The translations under genes were made by a program, and so were the position numbers. Positions 17,052-24,909 of a stretch of 64,000 nt of DNA are shown here, piece after piece; within the stretch, counting starts at the first letter, position 1; every line of letters starts with the position of its first letter. The notes under the pieces were generated by a model. That model saw nothing but the letters and a program-made list of their open reading frames with translations. It did no database searches and had not been told where the DNA came from. This stretch comes from Prevotella sp. (GTDB lineage Bacteria; Bacteroidota; Bacteroidia; Bacteroidales; Bacteroidaceae), in the NCBI GenBank assembly GCA_017458125.1, contig JAFTGB010000011.1, forward strand, positions 30,472 through 94,471. The letters are read 5' to 3'.

Positions 17052-17848
17052 GTCAGTTCCTCAATTTCGCCGTCGAAGACAAAGGTGGCGGGGCCAGTCA
17101 TGTAGACGTGATTATCGCTTTCGCACCACTCGATATGCAGTGTGCCGCCGTCCATGACGATGTGCGACCGTTGCCCGGCCTTGCCGGTGACGAAGGCGGC
17201 AACGGCGGTAGCACAGGCTCCTGTCCCGCAGGCCTGCGTGATGCCGCTGCCCCGTTCCCAGACACGCGTGCGGATGGTGTCACCCTCAATGCGTGCAAAC
17301 TCAATGTTGCAGCGTTGCGGGAAGGCGCGATGATGTTCGAGGGCCGGACCTTTCTCTGCTATTTTGTCGACGTCATCGGTAAAGATAACGTAGTGCGGAT
17401 TGCCCATCGAGACAAAGGTGCCTGTATCAAGACCACCATCCGGCAGGAACTGTCCTACCACGTCGAACTGCGGTTCGCCCATATCGACGGTGACGCTCTC
17501 CACCACCTTATTATATATATGCAGGCTGAGCGTCTTGATGCCTGAGAGCGTCAGCAGACGGATCTCCGTTTTGTCCGTGATGCCTTTCTCGTAGAGATAC
17601 TTCCCAATACAGCGCGAGGCATTGCCGCACATCATGGCCTCGCTGCCGTCGGCATTGAAGATGCGCATGGAGAAGTCGGCTTCGGGCACCGGCGAACGGT
17701 CGATGAGTACGAGTCCATCCGACCCGATACCCTTATGGCGGTCGCTGTACTTGACAGCGAACGCTGCCGGGTCGGCTATGGGGTACTGCGTGACGTCGAC
17801 ATAGATGTAGTCGTTGCCGCAGCCGTGCATTTTGGAAAAACTAATCAT
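17030..17848 (-). CDS. dapF: Diaminopimelate epimerase
   Basis: DapF converts LL-DAP to meso-DAP by a two-cysteine racemase mechanism. The 272-residue protein has both catalytic Cys motifs: ASRCIGKYL near residue 79 ([11 protein letters not shown]) and [13 protein letters not shown] near residue 221, plus the N-terminal [13 protein letters not shown]. The ATG at 17848 gives [13 protein letters not shown]. The last six codons lie inside the 111-bp repeat, so the natural C-terminus appears replaced by repeat-encoded residues. It is bracketed by the two repeat copies between gltD and dapL. Confidence 0.95.
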   Translation of the reverse strand: MISFSKMHGCGNDYIYVDVTQYPIADPAAFAVKYSDRHKGIGSDGLVLIDRSPVPEADFSMRIFNADGSEAMMCGNASRCIGKYLYEKGITDKTEIRLLTLSGIKTLSLHIYNKVVESVTVDMGEPQFDVVGQFLPDGGLDTGTFVSMGNPHYVIFTDDVDKIAEKGPALEHHRAFPQRCNIEFARIEGDTIRTRVWERGSGITQACGTGACATAVAAFVTGKAGQRSHIVMDGGTLHIEWCESDNHVYMTGPATFVFDGEIEELTFQMRNE

Positions 17849-17876
17849 TGGACTATTTGATTATTTGACTATTGCT

Positions 17877-17987
17877 ATTTTCGATTTACGGATTTTCGAT
17901 TTTCGATTTATTTCTTTATCCGCTTCGTCATTTCTTCATTTCTCATTTACATTTCTCATTACTCATTACTCATTTCTCATTTGGAAC
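17877..17987 (+). repeat. 111-bp direct repeat, copy 2 (upstream side of dapF)
   Basis: Identical over all 111 bases to 16941-17051, with an offset of 936 bases. It overlaps the end of gltD and provides its last codons (VPNEK) and stop. Perfect identity in a non-selected sequence suggests recent duplication or ongoing gene conversion. Confidence 0.95.
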
Positions 17988-19334
17988 ATTACGGAGGTAT
18001 TCGTTTACTCTTTTTGCTGTCTCTATGCCACTGGCCATGGCACGCACGACGAGGGATGCGCCGTTCTTTGCATCGCCACAGACGAAGACGTTCTCCGGGT
18101 AGTCCGGGTGCTCGGGCTTCAGAAATCCCATGGCCAGCAGCACCATCTCAGCCTTGATGACTTCGGGCTTGCCTTTCTCCACCATCAGCGGACGGCCACC
18201 ATTGGGGTTGGGCTGCCAGTCTATCTCTTGCACTCGGACACCCGTCAGCCGACCGTCCTTGCCCAGGAATTCCAGCGTATTGATGTTCCAGCGTCGCGTG
18301 CAGCCCTCCTCATGACTCGACGTCGTCTTCAGTGTACGCGGGAAGTCAGGCCAAGGGTTCTTGGGGTCTTCGGGACCCTCTACGGGGCGCGGCATGATTT
18401 CTATCTGCGTCACGCTGCGGCATCCCTGACGGTGTGCCGTGCCGATGCAGTCCGAACCCGTGTCGCCACCGCCGATGACCAGCACGTCTTTGTCTTTGGC
18501 GCTGATGCGCTCGTCCTTGCTGAACTCCATGCCAGCCAGCACACGGTTCTGCTGCGATAGCAGTTCGAGTGCTAAGTGTACGCCCTTCAGCTTGCGACCC
18601 GGTATGTTGAGGTCGCGTGCCGTAGGTGTGCCGGTGGCGAGGACATAAGCCTCCCACCCGTCCTCCCCTCGGGGAGGGATAGAGAGGGGGCTATTATACC
18701 TGAACTCAACGCCTTCCTGCTCCATCAGTCGGATGCGACGGTCGATGACGGCTTTGTTCAACTTGAAGTTAGGAATGCCATAGCGCAGCAGTCCGCCAGC
18801 GGCCTCATTCTTCTCAAAGACACAAACCTTGTAGCCCATCTGGTTGAGGGCGTCAGCAGCGGCAAGACCGGCGGGGCCTGCACCGACGACGGCGACCCGC
18901 AGACCGTTGCGGCTGCCGGGTATGCGGGGCTGAATGTATCCTTCGCGGTAGGCCGCTTCAATGATGGCGCACTCGTCTTCGCGGTTGGTGGTCGGCTCGT
19001 GGTTGAAGAGGTTCAGCACACAAGCCTTCTCGCACAAGGCGGGACAGATACGTCCCGTGAACTCCGGGAACGGATTGGTAGACGTAAGCAGACGGAAGGC
19101 CCTCTCCCACTCTCCCTTATATAAGGCGTCGTTCCACTCTGGTGCCTTGTTGCCCAGCGGACAAGCCCAATGGCAGAAAGGCACGCCGCAGTCCATACAG
19201 CGGCTGGCTTGTTCGCGGCGCTGATGGGTGTTCAGCGTCTGTTCCACTTCCCCAAAGTCACGTATTCTGTCGTGAACAGGACGGTAGCCAGCCTCCTGTC
19301 TGTGTATCTCTAAAAATGCTTTCGGATTTCCCAT
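17970..19334 (-). CDS. gltD: Glutamate synthase (NADPH) small subunit
   Basis: GltD feeds electrons from NADPH through FAD and 4Fe-4S clusters to GltB. The 454-residue protein has the N-terminal cysteine clusters (CMDCGVPFCHWACPLGN and CPALCEKACVLN), an FAD-binding VVGAGPAGLAAAD near 150 and an NADPH-binding VIGGGDTGSDC near 290. Around residue 218 the normal loop is replaced by SPLSIPPRGEDGWEAY, encoded by a GC-rich palindromic repeat; flanking motifs are intact, so the protein should work. The C-terminus VPNEK comes from the 111-bp repeat. It follows gltB by 110 bases of simple repeat. Confidence 0.95.
   Translation of the reverse strand: MGNPKAFLEIHRQEAGYRPVHDRIRDFGEVEQTLNTHQRREQASRCMDCGVPFCHWACPLGNKAPEWNDALYKGEWERAFRLLTSTNPFPEFTGRICPALCEKACVLNLFNHEPTTNREDECAIIEAAYREGYIQPRIPGSRNGLRVAVVGAGPAGLAAADALNQMGYKVCVFEKNEAAGGLLRYGIPNFKLNKAVIDRRIRLMEQEGVEFRYNSPLSIPPRGEDGWEAYVLATGTPTARDLNIPGRKLKGVHLALELLSQQNRVLAGMEFSKDERISAKDKDVLVIGGGDTGSDCIGTAHRQGCRSVTQIEIMPRPVEGPEDPKNPWPDFPRTLKTTSSHEEGCTRRWNINTLEFLGKDGRLTGVRVQEIDWQPNPNGGRPLMVEKGKPEVIKAEMVLLAMGFLKPEHPDYPENVFVCGDAKNGASLVVRAMASGIETAKRVNEYLRNVPNEK
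18650..18702 (-). repeat. GC-rich palindromic element inside gltD
   Basis: Core CCTCCCCTCGGGGAGG with a tail of G/A-rich sequence, same subfamily as 20383-20430, 24786-24826 and 24866-24900. It is in frame and encodes about SPLSIPPRGEDGWE in GltD. Confidence 0.85.
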
Positions 19335-19444
19335 CGTTTTATTTTACTATTTCACTATTTCACTATTTCACCATTTTACTATTTCACTATTTTACTATTT
19401 CACCATTTTACTATTGTTGCGGCATTTGTCCAATAGTCCAATAG
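19335..19444. repeat. Simple repeat spacer between gltB and gltD (ACTATTTC/ACTATTTT units)
   Basis: About ten near-copies of an 8-10 base unit of the type TTTCACTATT, then CAATAGTCCAATAGTCAAATTG. No terminator or promoter box is visible, so gltB and gltD are probably co-transcribed through it. Confidence 0.75.
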
Positions 19445-22400
19445 TCAAATTGTCAAATTGTCCAATTGCCTGATTTTCTGCTGTAGCTTCTTCATCTGCT
19501 CCTCCTGCAGCACACGCTTGTACTCAATGGGAAGCACCTGGATGAAATCGTCCGCATAGTGCTGCCAGTCGTCGAGCATGCGTCCGGCCAGTGCCGACCC
19601 CGTATGCAGGTAGTGCTGACGGATGAGCTCAAGCAGCTCCTTGCGCGAACTGCTGTCCTCGACCAGCGACAGCTCCACCATGTCCATGTTGCAGAAGTAG
19701 TCGAACGTGTGAGCAGGGTCATAGACGTAGGCCACGCCTCCCGACATGCCTGCCGCAAAGTTGCGTCCTGTCTGGCCGAGCACCACCACGCGTCCTCCTG
19801 TCATGTACTCACAGCAGTGGTCGCCGGCACCCTCTATGACGGCAATGGCTCCCGAGTTGCGCACGCCGAAGCGCTCGCCCACCCTGCCGTTGACGTAGAG
19901 TTCGCCCGAGGTGGCACCGTAGAGTCCGGTATTGCCTGCAATGACGTTGTCTTCTGCACGGAAATCATCGTTGCATCGCGCCGGTGGCAGTATGGCCATG
20001 CGCCCTCCCGACAGTCCCTTGGCAAAATAGTCGTTGCACTCCCCTTCCAGTTTCAAGTTCAACCCCTTCACGGCGAAGGCGCCGAACGACTGGCCGGCAG
20101 CACCCTTGAAGCGTATGTTGATGGTGTCGGCAGGCAGTCCTTCCTCGCCATACTTCCTGGCTATGAGTCCTGACAGCATCGTCGTTACGGCACGGTCAGT
20201 ATTCTTGATGGCAAAGTCCAGGTTGACAGGTTCCTTACTCTCAACGGCCTTCCGGGCAGCAGCTATGATCTCCTCGTCCTTCACGCCGCTGACCTTCGTG
20301 AACTCGCCGCGGTCCCAATACAGGGCCTTGTCAGTCTCAGGCCGGTGCAGCAGACGGCTGAAGTCGATGGTTGCCCATTTGGAGGCCCCCCAACCGCCCT
20401 CCCCTCGGGGAGGGATGGGGAGGGGGCTGAACTCTATCAAGTCAGTCCTTCCGATGATGTCCTTCAGGTGAGTGACCCCTATCTCGGCCAGATACTCACG
20501 CACCTGCCGAGCCAGGAAGGTGAAGTAGTTGACCACATAGTCAGCACGCCCCATGAAGTGCTTGCGCAACTCCGGGTTCTGCGTGGCCACGCCCATAGGG
20601 CAGGTGTTGGTGTTGCACTTGCGCATCATCACACAGCCCAGGACGATGAGCGGCAGCGTGCCGAACGAAAACTCGTCGGCGCCGAGCATGGCCATGATGA
20701 CGACGTCCTTGGCGGTCTTCAGCTGGCCGTCCGTCTGCAGGCGCACCTGGTTGCGCAGTCCGTTCCCCACCAGCGTCTGCTGCGTCTCGGCCAGTCCTAT
20801 CTCCGGCGAGATGCCGGCGAACCGCATGCTGCTGGCCGGTGACGCTCCCGTGCCGCCCTCGGCCCCGCTGATGACGATAAGGTCTGCCTTGGCTTTAGCC
20901 ACTCCGGCGGCTATGGTGCCCACTCCGCTCTCGGCCACCAGTTTCACCGATACGGCAGCCGTGGGGTTGATGTTCTTCAAGTCAAAGATAAGTTGTGCTA
21001 AGTCTTCTATGGAGTAGATGTCGTGGTGAGGGGGCGGCGATATGAGCGAGATGCCGGGAATGGAGTGGCGCGTCCTGGCGATGACCTCGTTCACCTTAAA
21101 TCCGGGCAGCTGTCCGCCCTCGCCGGGCTTGGCACCCTGGGCCACCTTAATCTGTATCTCCTCTGCATTCACCAGATACTCGGCAGTCACGCCGAAGCGG
21201 CCCGACGCTATCTGCTTGGTCTTGCTCGACAGGCTGACACCAATGGATTTACCATTTGCAGATTTACAATTTACTATTTGGTGGTAGCGTCGATTGTCCT
21301 CGCCGCCCTCGCCGGTATTGCTGCGTGTCCCCAGCCTGTTCATGGCCAGTGCCAGGGCTTCGTGGGCCTCGATGCTCAGTGCTCCGAACGACATGGCACC
21401 GGTGACGAAGTGTCTGACGATGGACTCCACGGGTTCCACATCAAGACTCTCTCCCTGCCCCTCCCTGTGAGGGAGGGGAGTAGACACTTTCTTAAAAGTG
21501 AGGAAATCGCGAAGGAAAATGGGTGACTCTTTTTCATCAACAGCCTTTGACCATTCTTTAAACATTTCATAGTCTCCCCTGCGACAAGCCAACTGCAATT
21601 TCGCAATCGTTTCTGGGTTCCAGGCATGCTTAATACCATCCTTGCGCCAGGAGAATTGCCCCTGATTAACAAGGTAGCCACTCCCCTCCCTCACAGGGAG
21701 GGGCCGAGAGAGGGTCTGCATCCTTATCTGGTCGCGCGCTATCTCCTTCAGCCCAATGCCGCCGATGGTGCTCACCTCAGTGCCGAAGTATTGGCGCAGC
21801 AGTTCCTCACCCAGCCCGATGCTCTCGAAAATCTTTGCACCACGGTACGAACGGATGGTCGATATGCCCATCTTCGACATGATTTTTTTCAGCCCCTTGT
21901 CTACGGCCTGGATGTAGTGGGCCTCGGCAGTGGCGTATTCCTCCTGCATCTTGCCTCGCTTCACCAGGTCGTCCAACACGGCAAACACCATGTACGGACA
22001 CAGTGCCGACGCACCGTAGCCCAGCAGTAGGGCGGCATGCATGGTCTCGCGCACCTCGCCGCTCTCCACGATGAGCGCCGTCTGCACGCGCTTGCCTACA
22101 GCTATCAGATAGTGGTGAACGGCCGAGACAGCGAGGAGGGAAGGGATAAAGAAAGACCCAACCAGACTCTCCCCCGTCCCCTCCCTGTGAGGGAGGGGAG
22201 TAGATAGTTCTGCGTCTTCTATAGGCAATTTGTCTGTCAGTATGATGTAGTTGTAGCCATCATCCACCGCCTGTTCCGCATCCTTGCATAGTTTGTCGAG
22301 CGCCTCCCTTAAGGCCTCTCCGGCTTGAGAGTAATCACTCCCTTCCCTCACAGGGAGGGGCCGGGGGTGGGTCTTCATCGACAGCTTCTTGGTCTTAAAC

Positions 22401-24106
22401 CCCTTGTACCTGATGTTACATAGTATATCGAGCTGCGTATTGGTCAGCACGGGTTGTGGCAGCCGCACCATCTTGCAGTTGGCCGCATCGGGGGTAAGAA
22501 TGCTGGTACCCACAGCACCGATATACTCCGTCAGCGACATCACCAGTTCCTCACGAATGGGGTCGATGGCCGGATTGGTCACCTGGGCAAACTGCTGCCT
22601 GAAGTAGTTGAACAGCACTTGCGGACGGCCGTCCACCACGGCCAGCGGCGTGTCGTTGCCCATAGCGGCAACAGGCTCCTGCCCCGTGGTAGCCATGGGG
22701 ACGATGGTGCGGTCAATGTCTTCCTGTCCGAAACCGAACTGCACCAGCTTCCGCTCCAGCCCTTCTACGCTGTTGTCCACATGACGGCCGCTCTTCAGCG
22801 TCTCTAACTGTATGCGGTTCGTCGAGAGCCATTCGCGGTAGGGGTAGGCCTTGGCTAACTGCTCCTTGATTTCGCCGTCATAGTATATCCTGCCCTCCTG
22901 CGTGTCGACGAGCAGAATCTTGCCCGGCTGCAGGCGCCCCTTCTGCACCACGTCGCCCGGTTCAAAGTCCGTCACGCCCACCTCCGACGCCACCACCATC
23001 ATCCCTTGTCGGGTGATGGTGTAGCGCGAGGGGCGCAGACCGTTGCGGTCCAGCATGCCGCCGGCGTAGCGACCGTCCGAGAACAGCAGCGCCGCCGGGC
23101 CGTCCCACGGTTCCATCAGTATGGAGTGATACTCGTAGAACGCCTTCAAGTCGTCGCTGATGGGGTTCTTTTCGTTGAAACTCTCCGGCACCAGTATGGC
23201 CATGGCCTGAGGCAGCGACATGCCGCTCATGACAAGAAACTCAAACACGTTGTCCAGCGATGCCGAGTCGCTCATGCCCTCCTGGACAATAGGGGCGATG
23301 TCTGACGTAAAAGCCTCCCCAAGCAGCACGCTCTCACGGGCTTTCATCCAGCCCCGGTTGCCACGTATGGTGTTGATCTCTCCGTTGTGGGCCAGCAGTC
23401 GGAAGGGCTGCGCCAGCGACCATGTGGGGAAGGTGTTGGTTGAGAAACGCGAGTGCACCACGGCCAGTCCGCTCGTCAGATAGGGGTTCGACAGGTCGGG
23501 GAAGTAGCGCCGTAGCTGTCCGCTGGTCAGCATGCCTTTATAGACAATGTTCCTGGTAGACAGCGAACAGATGTAGAAGTCCTTGTCGGTCACCCTCCGC
23601 TCTATGCGCTTCCTTATTATATATAAGGTGTAATCGAGGTTATCGGCACTGCCCGTCACAAACACCTGCTTGATGACGGGTTCCACCGCGCGGGCTGCCT
23701 TGCCCAAGACCTCCGGACAGGTGGGCACCGTGCGGGTGTGCATCAGCTGCAGGCCCTCGCGCTCCGTCTCCTCCATCATAATGGAGAGTATCTGTAGCTG
23801 CGCCTCCTCGTCCCGGGGCAGAAACACGAGTCCCGTGCCGTAGCATCCCTTCTCGGGTACGGGAATGCCTTGCAACAGGATGAACTCATGCGGTATCTGC
23901 AGCATGATGCCGGCACCGTCGCCAGTCTTGTCACGCGTCTCCGCTCCCCGGTGTTCCATGTTTTCCAGCACGTGCAGTGCCTGGTCGACTAGTTCATGGC
24001 TCTTGCCACCGTGTATGTTGACCACCATGCCCACACCGCAGGCATCGTGTTCGTAGGCCGGCTGGTAGAGTCCTCTGGTCATGTCGTCTTGCTTACGTTT
24101 TGTCAT
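19445..24106 (-). CDS. gltB: Glutamate synthase (NADPH) large subunit
   Basis: GltB transfers the glutamine amide to 2-oxoglutarate, giving two glutamates. The 1553-residue protein has the class II amidotransferase domain (nucleophile in HDACGVGMV near residue 23, so a short propeptide or an internal start MTRGLY is possible), the central domain, the FMN synthase domain with the 3Fe-4S motif CVMMRKCNTNTCPMG, and the C-terminal GXGXG beta-helix (GGRVVVLGQTGRNFAAGMSGG). Five palindromic elements add peptides such as HPRPLPVREGS and STPLPHREG near residues 580, 640, 800, 880 and 1235. All lie between conserved segments and keep the frame. A minus-strand promoter lies at 24148-24178. Confidence 0.96.
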   Translation of the reverse strand: MTKRKQDDMTRGLYQPAYEHDACGVGMVVNIHGGKSHELVDQALHVLENMEHRGAETRDKTGDGAGIMLQIPHEFILLQGIPVPEKGCYGTGLVFLPRDEEAQLQILSIMMEETEREGLQLMHTRTVPTCPEVLGKAARAVEPVIKQVFVTGSADNLDYTLYIIRKRIERRVTDKDFYICSLSTRNIVYKGMLTSGQLRRYFPDLSNPYLTSGLAVVHSRFSTNTFPTWSLAQPFRLLAHNGEINTIRGNRGWMKARESVLLGEAFTSDIAPIVQEGMSDSASLDNVFEFLVMSGMSLPQAMAILVPESFNEKNPISDDLKAFYEYHSILMEPWDGPAALLFSDGRYAGGMLDRNGLRPSRYTITRQGMMVVASEVGVTDFEPGDVVQKGRLQPGKILLVDTQEGRIYYDGEIKEQLAKAYPYREWLSTNRIQLETLKSGRHVDNSVEGLERKLVQFGFGQEDIDRTIVPMATTGQEPVAAMGNDTPLAVVDGRPQVLFNYFRQQFAQVTNPAIDPIREELVMSLTEYIGAVGTSILTPDAANCKMVRLPQPVLTNTQLDILCNIRYKGFKTKKLSMKTHPRPLPVREGSDYSQAGEALREALDKLCKDAEQAVDDGYNYIILTDKLPIEDAELSTPLPHREGTGESLVGSFFIPSLLAVSAVHHYLIAVGKRVQTALIVESGEVRETMHAALLLGYGASALCPYMVFAVLDDLVKRGKMQEEYATAEAHYIQAVDKGLKKIMSKMGISTIRSYRGAKIFESIGLGEELLRQYFGTEVSTIGGIGLKEIARDQIRMQTLSRPLPVREGSGYLVNQGQFSWRKDGIKHAWNPETIAKLQLACRRGDYEMFKEWSKAVDEKESPIFLRDFLTFKKVSTPLPHREGQGESLDVEPVESIVRHFVTGAMSFGALSIEAHEALALAMNRLGTRSNTGEGGEDNRRYHQIVNCKSANGKSIGVSLSSKTKQIASGRFGVTAEYLVNAEEIQIKVAQGAKPGEGGQLPGFKVNEVIARTRHSIPGISLISPPPHHDIYSIEDLAQLIFDLKNINPTAAVSVKLVAESGVGTIAAGVAKAKADLIVISGAEGGTGASPASSMRFAGISPEIGLAETQQTLVGNGLRNQVRLQTDGQLKTAKDVVIMAMLGADEFSFGTLPLIVLGCVMMRKCNTNTCPMGVATQNPELRKHFMGRADYVVNYFTFLARQVREYLAEIGVTHLKDIIGRTDLIEFSPLPIPPRGEGGWGASKWATIDFSRLLHRPETDKALYWDRGEFTKVSGVKDEEIIAAARKAVESKEPVNLDFAIKNTDRAVTTMLSGLIARKYGEEGLPADTINIRFKGAAGQSFGAFAVKGLNLKLEGECNDYFAKGLSGGRMAILPPARCNDDFRAEDNVIAGNTGLYGATSGELYVNGRVGERFGVRNSGAIAVIEGAGDHCCEYMTGGRVVVLGQTGRNFAAGMSGGVAYVYDPAHTFDYFCNMDMVELSLVEDSSSRKELLELIRQHYLHTGSALAGRMLDDWQHYADDFIQVLPIEYKRVLQEEQMKKLQQKIRQLDNLTI
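20383..20430 (-). repeat. GC-rich palindromic element in gltB, copy 1
   Basis: Core CCCTCCCCTCGGGGAGGG with a G-rich tail; encodes about SPLPIPPRGEGGW near GltB residue 1235. Same subfamily as the gltD copy and the two intergenic copies at 24.8-24.9 kb. Confidence 0.85.
21444..21486 (-). repeat. Palindromic element in gltB, copy 2
   Basis: Core CCCCTCCCTGTGAGGGAGGGG followed by AGTAG; encodes about STPLPHREGQGES near residue 880. Opposite orientation to copy 3, 195 bases away. Confidence 0.9.
21681..21722 (+). repeat. Palindromic element in gltB, copy 3
   Basis: Core CCCCTCCCTCACAGGGAGGGG with tail CCGAGAGAGGGTCT; encodes about QTLSRPLPVREGSG near residue 800. Confidence 0.9.
22164..22206 (-). 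repeat. Palindromic element in gltB, copy 4
   Basis: Core CCCCTCCCTGTGAGGGAGGGG followed by AGTAG; encodes about STPLPHREGTGES near residue 640. Forms an inverted pair with copy 5, about 130 bases away. Confidence 0.9.
22337..22378 (+). repeat. Palindromic element in gltB, copy 5
   Basis: Core CCCTTCCCTCACAGGGAGGGG with tail CCGGGGGTGGGTCT; encodes about KTHPRPLPVREGS near residue 582. Confidence 0.9.
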
Positions 24107-24147
24107 TTTATCCTTATTCTATTTAGCGTTAAGTCTGATTTTGCGTG

Positions 24148-24178
24148 CAAAGTTATATCATTTTGTCGTAATAACAAA
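24148..24178 (-). promoter_or_regulatory. Promoter of the gltB-gltD-dapF-dapL-glnN series
   Basis: On the minus strand TTTG (24178-24175) and TAACTTTG (24155-24148) are spaced by 19 bases; the gltB ATG is at 24106. Confidence 0.75.
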
Positions 24179-24344
24179 AGTTTTGTTTACACTTTTGTGC
24201 TACATTCGCATTACATCTTACATTTTGTTACTAAATCGTTCTATTTCTCGTCAAAGTGTCAAACGCAAAGGTTTTCGTGACTTTCCAACGTTTACAATTT
24301 GTCAGAAGATAATATTTTTTACATTCAAAGATTACTCTTTCTGC

Positions 24345-24374
24345 TTGTCTTCAGCGCCAAAGCCCGTATCTTTG
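24345..24374 (+). promoter_or_regulatory. Promoter of glnK-amt
   Basis: TTG at 24345-24347 and TATCTTTG at 24367-24374 are spaced by 19 bases, 60 bases before the glnK ATG. Confidence 0.7.
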
Positions 24375-24433
24375 CACCGTCGAAACGTTTCAGTACAGCA
24401 AAGAAAGTAAACAAAGGTAAAAAGTAAAAAGGT

Positions 24434-24781
24434 ATGAAAAAGATTGAAGCAATTATCCGCAAGACTAAGTTTGAGGAGTTGAAGGAAGCCCTGCTCTCGT
24501 CGGATATCGACTGGTTTGAGTACCACGACGTGCACGGCATCGGGCAGAGCCGTCAGGAACGCGTGTACCGCGGCGTGCAGTATTCGACGGATGTCATCGA
24601 GCGCGTCTGCATCACCATTGTGTGCCGCGACATCATCATGCAACCCACCGTCAACGTCATCCTGAAGGTGGCGCATACGGGACAGGTCGGCGACGGCCGC
24701 ATCTTCGTCAGTGACGTCATCGACACGTGGAGCATACGCACTGGCGAACACGGCGACACGGTGCTGAGAGACAAGAAGTAA
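24434..24781 (+). CDS. glnK: PII-family nitrogen regulatory protein
   Basis: PII proteins sense 2-oxoglutarate and ATP/ADP and bind AmtB and nitrogen enzymes. The 115-residue protein starts MKKIEAIIRKTKFEELKEAL, has a T-loop ending RVYRGVQY with a Tyr in the usual place, and the B-loop/C-terminal GQVGDGRIFVSDVID. The T-loop is slightly different from enteric GlnB/GlnK. It precedes amt, the usual glnK-amtB pairing, so it probably blocks the ammonium channel when nitrogen is plentiful. Whether it is modified on Tyr cannot be told. Confidence 0.93.
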   Translation: MKKIEAIIRKTKFEELKEALLSSDIDWFEYHDVHGIGQSRQERVYRGVQYSTDVIERVCITIVCRDIIMQPTVNVILKVAHTGQVGDGRIFVSDVIDTWSIRTGEHGDTVLRDKK

Positions 24782-24785
24782 AAAG

Positions 24786-24826
24786 GGGAGGAGCCCCCTC
24801 CCCGACCCTCCCCGAGGGGAGGGTAT
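24786..24826 (+). repeat. GC-rich palindromic element between glnK and amt, copy 1
   Basis: Contains CCCTCCCCGAGGGGAGGG preceded by AGCCCCCTCCCC; same subfamily as the copies inside gltB (20383-20430) and gltD. Here it begins just after the glnK stop and could also act as a hairpin in the mRNA. Confidence 0.85.
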
Positions 24827-24865
24827 GTCAACACAAAACACAAACACAAGACCCAATGCCCCCGC

Positions 24866-24900
24866 TTAGGTCTTCCCCCTCGGGGGATTAGAGGGGGGCT
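24866..24900 (-). repeat. GC-rich palindromic element between glnK and amt, copy 2
   Basis: Core TTCCCCCTCGGGGGATT with a GAGGGGGGCT tail, inverted relative to copy 1. It ends about ten bases before the amt ATG, where it would sit over the ribosome-binding region. Confidence 0.8.
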
Positions 24901-24909
24901 ACGATTATT

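Larger units (their letters stand above)
24107..24433. other. Divergent gltB / glnK regulatory region
   Basis: This 327-bp AT-rich gap holds back-to-back promoters for gltB (minus, 24148-24178) and glnK (plus, 24345-24374). No binding site of a named nitrogen regulator can be recognised by eye, though control by nitrogen status is likely given the genes on each side. Confidence 0.6.

Noticed and set aside
19445-24106. Frameshift or assembly error in gltB because of odd peptides
   Set aside because: The frame stays open and all conserved motifs follow in order; the odd peptides match repeats found elsewhere in the window.
24107-24433. Glutamine riboswitch upstream of glnK or gltB
   Set aside because: No recognisable conserved core could be found by eye, and such riboswitches are known mainly from cyanobacteria.
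24332-24856. Minus-strand frame opposite glnK
   Set aside because: Shadow of the PII gene and of the palindromic repeats; no domain.
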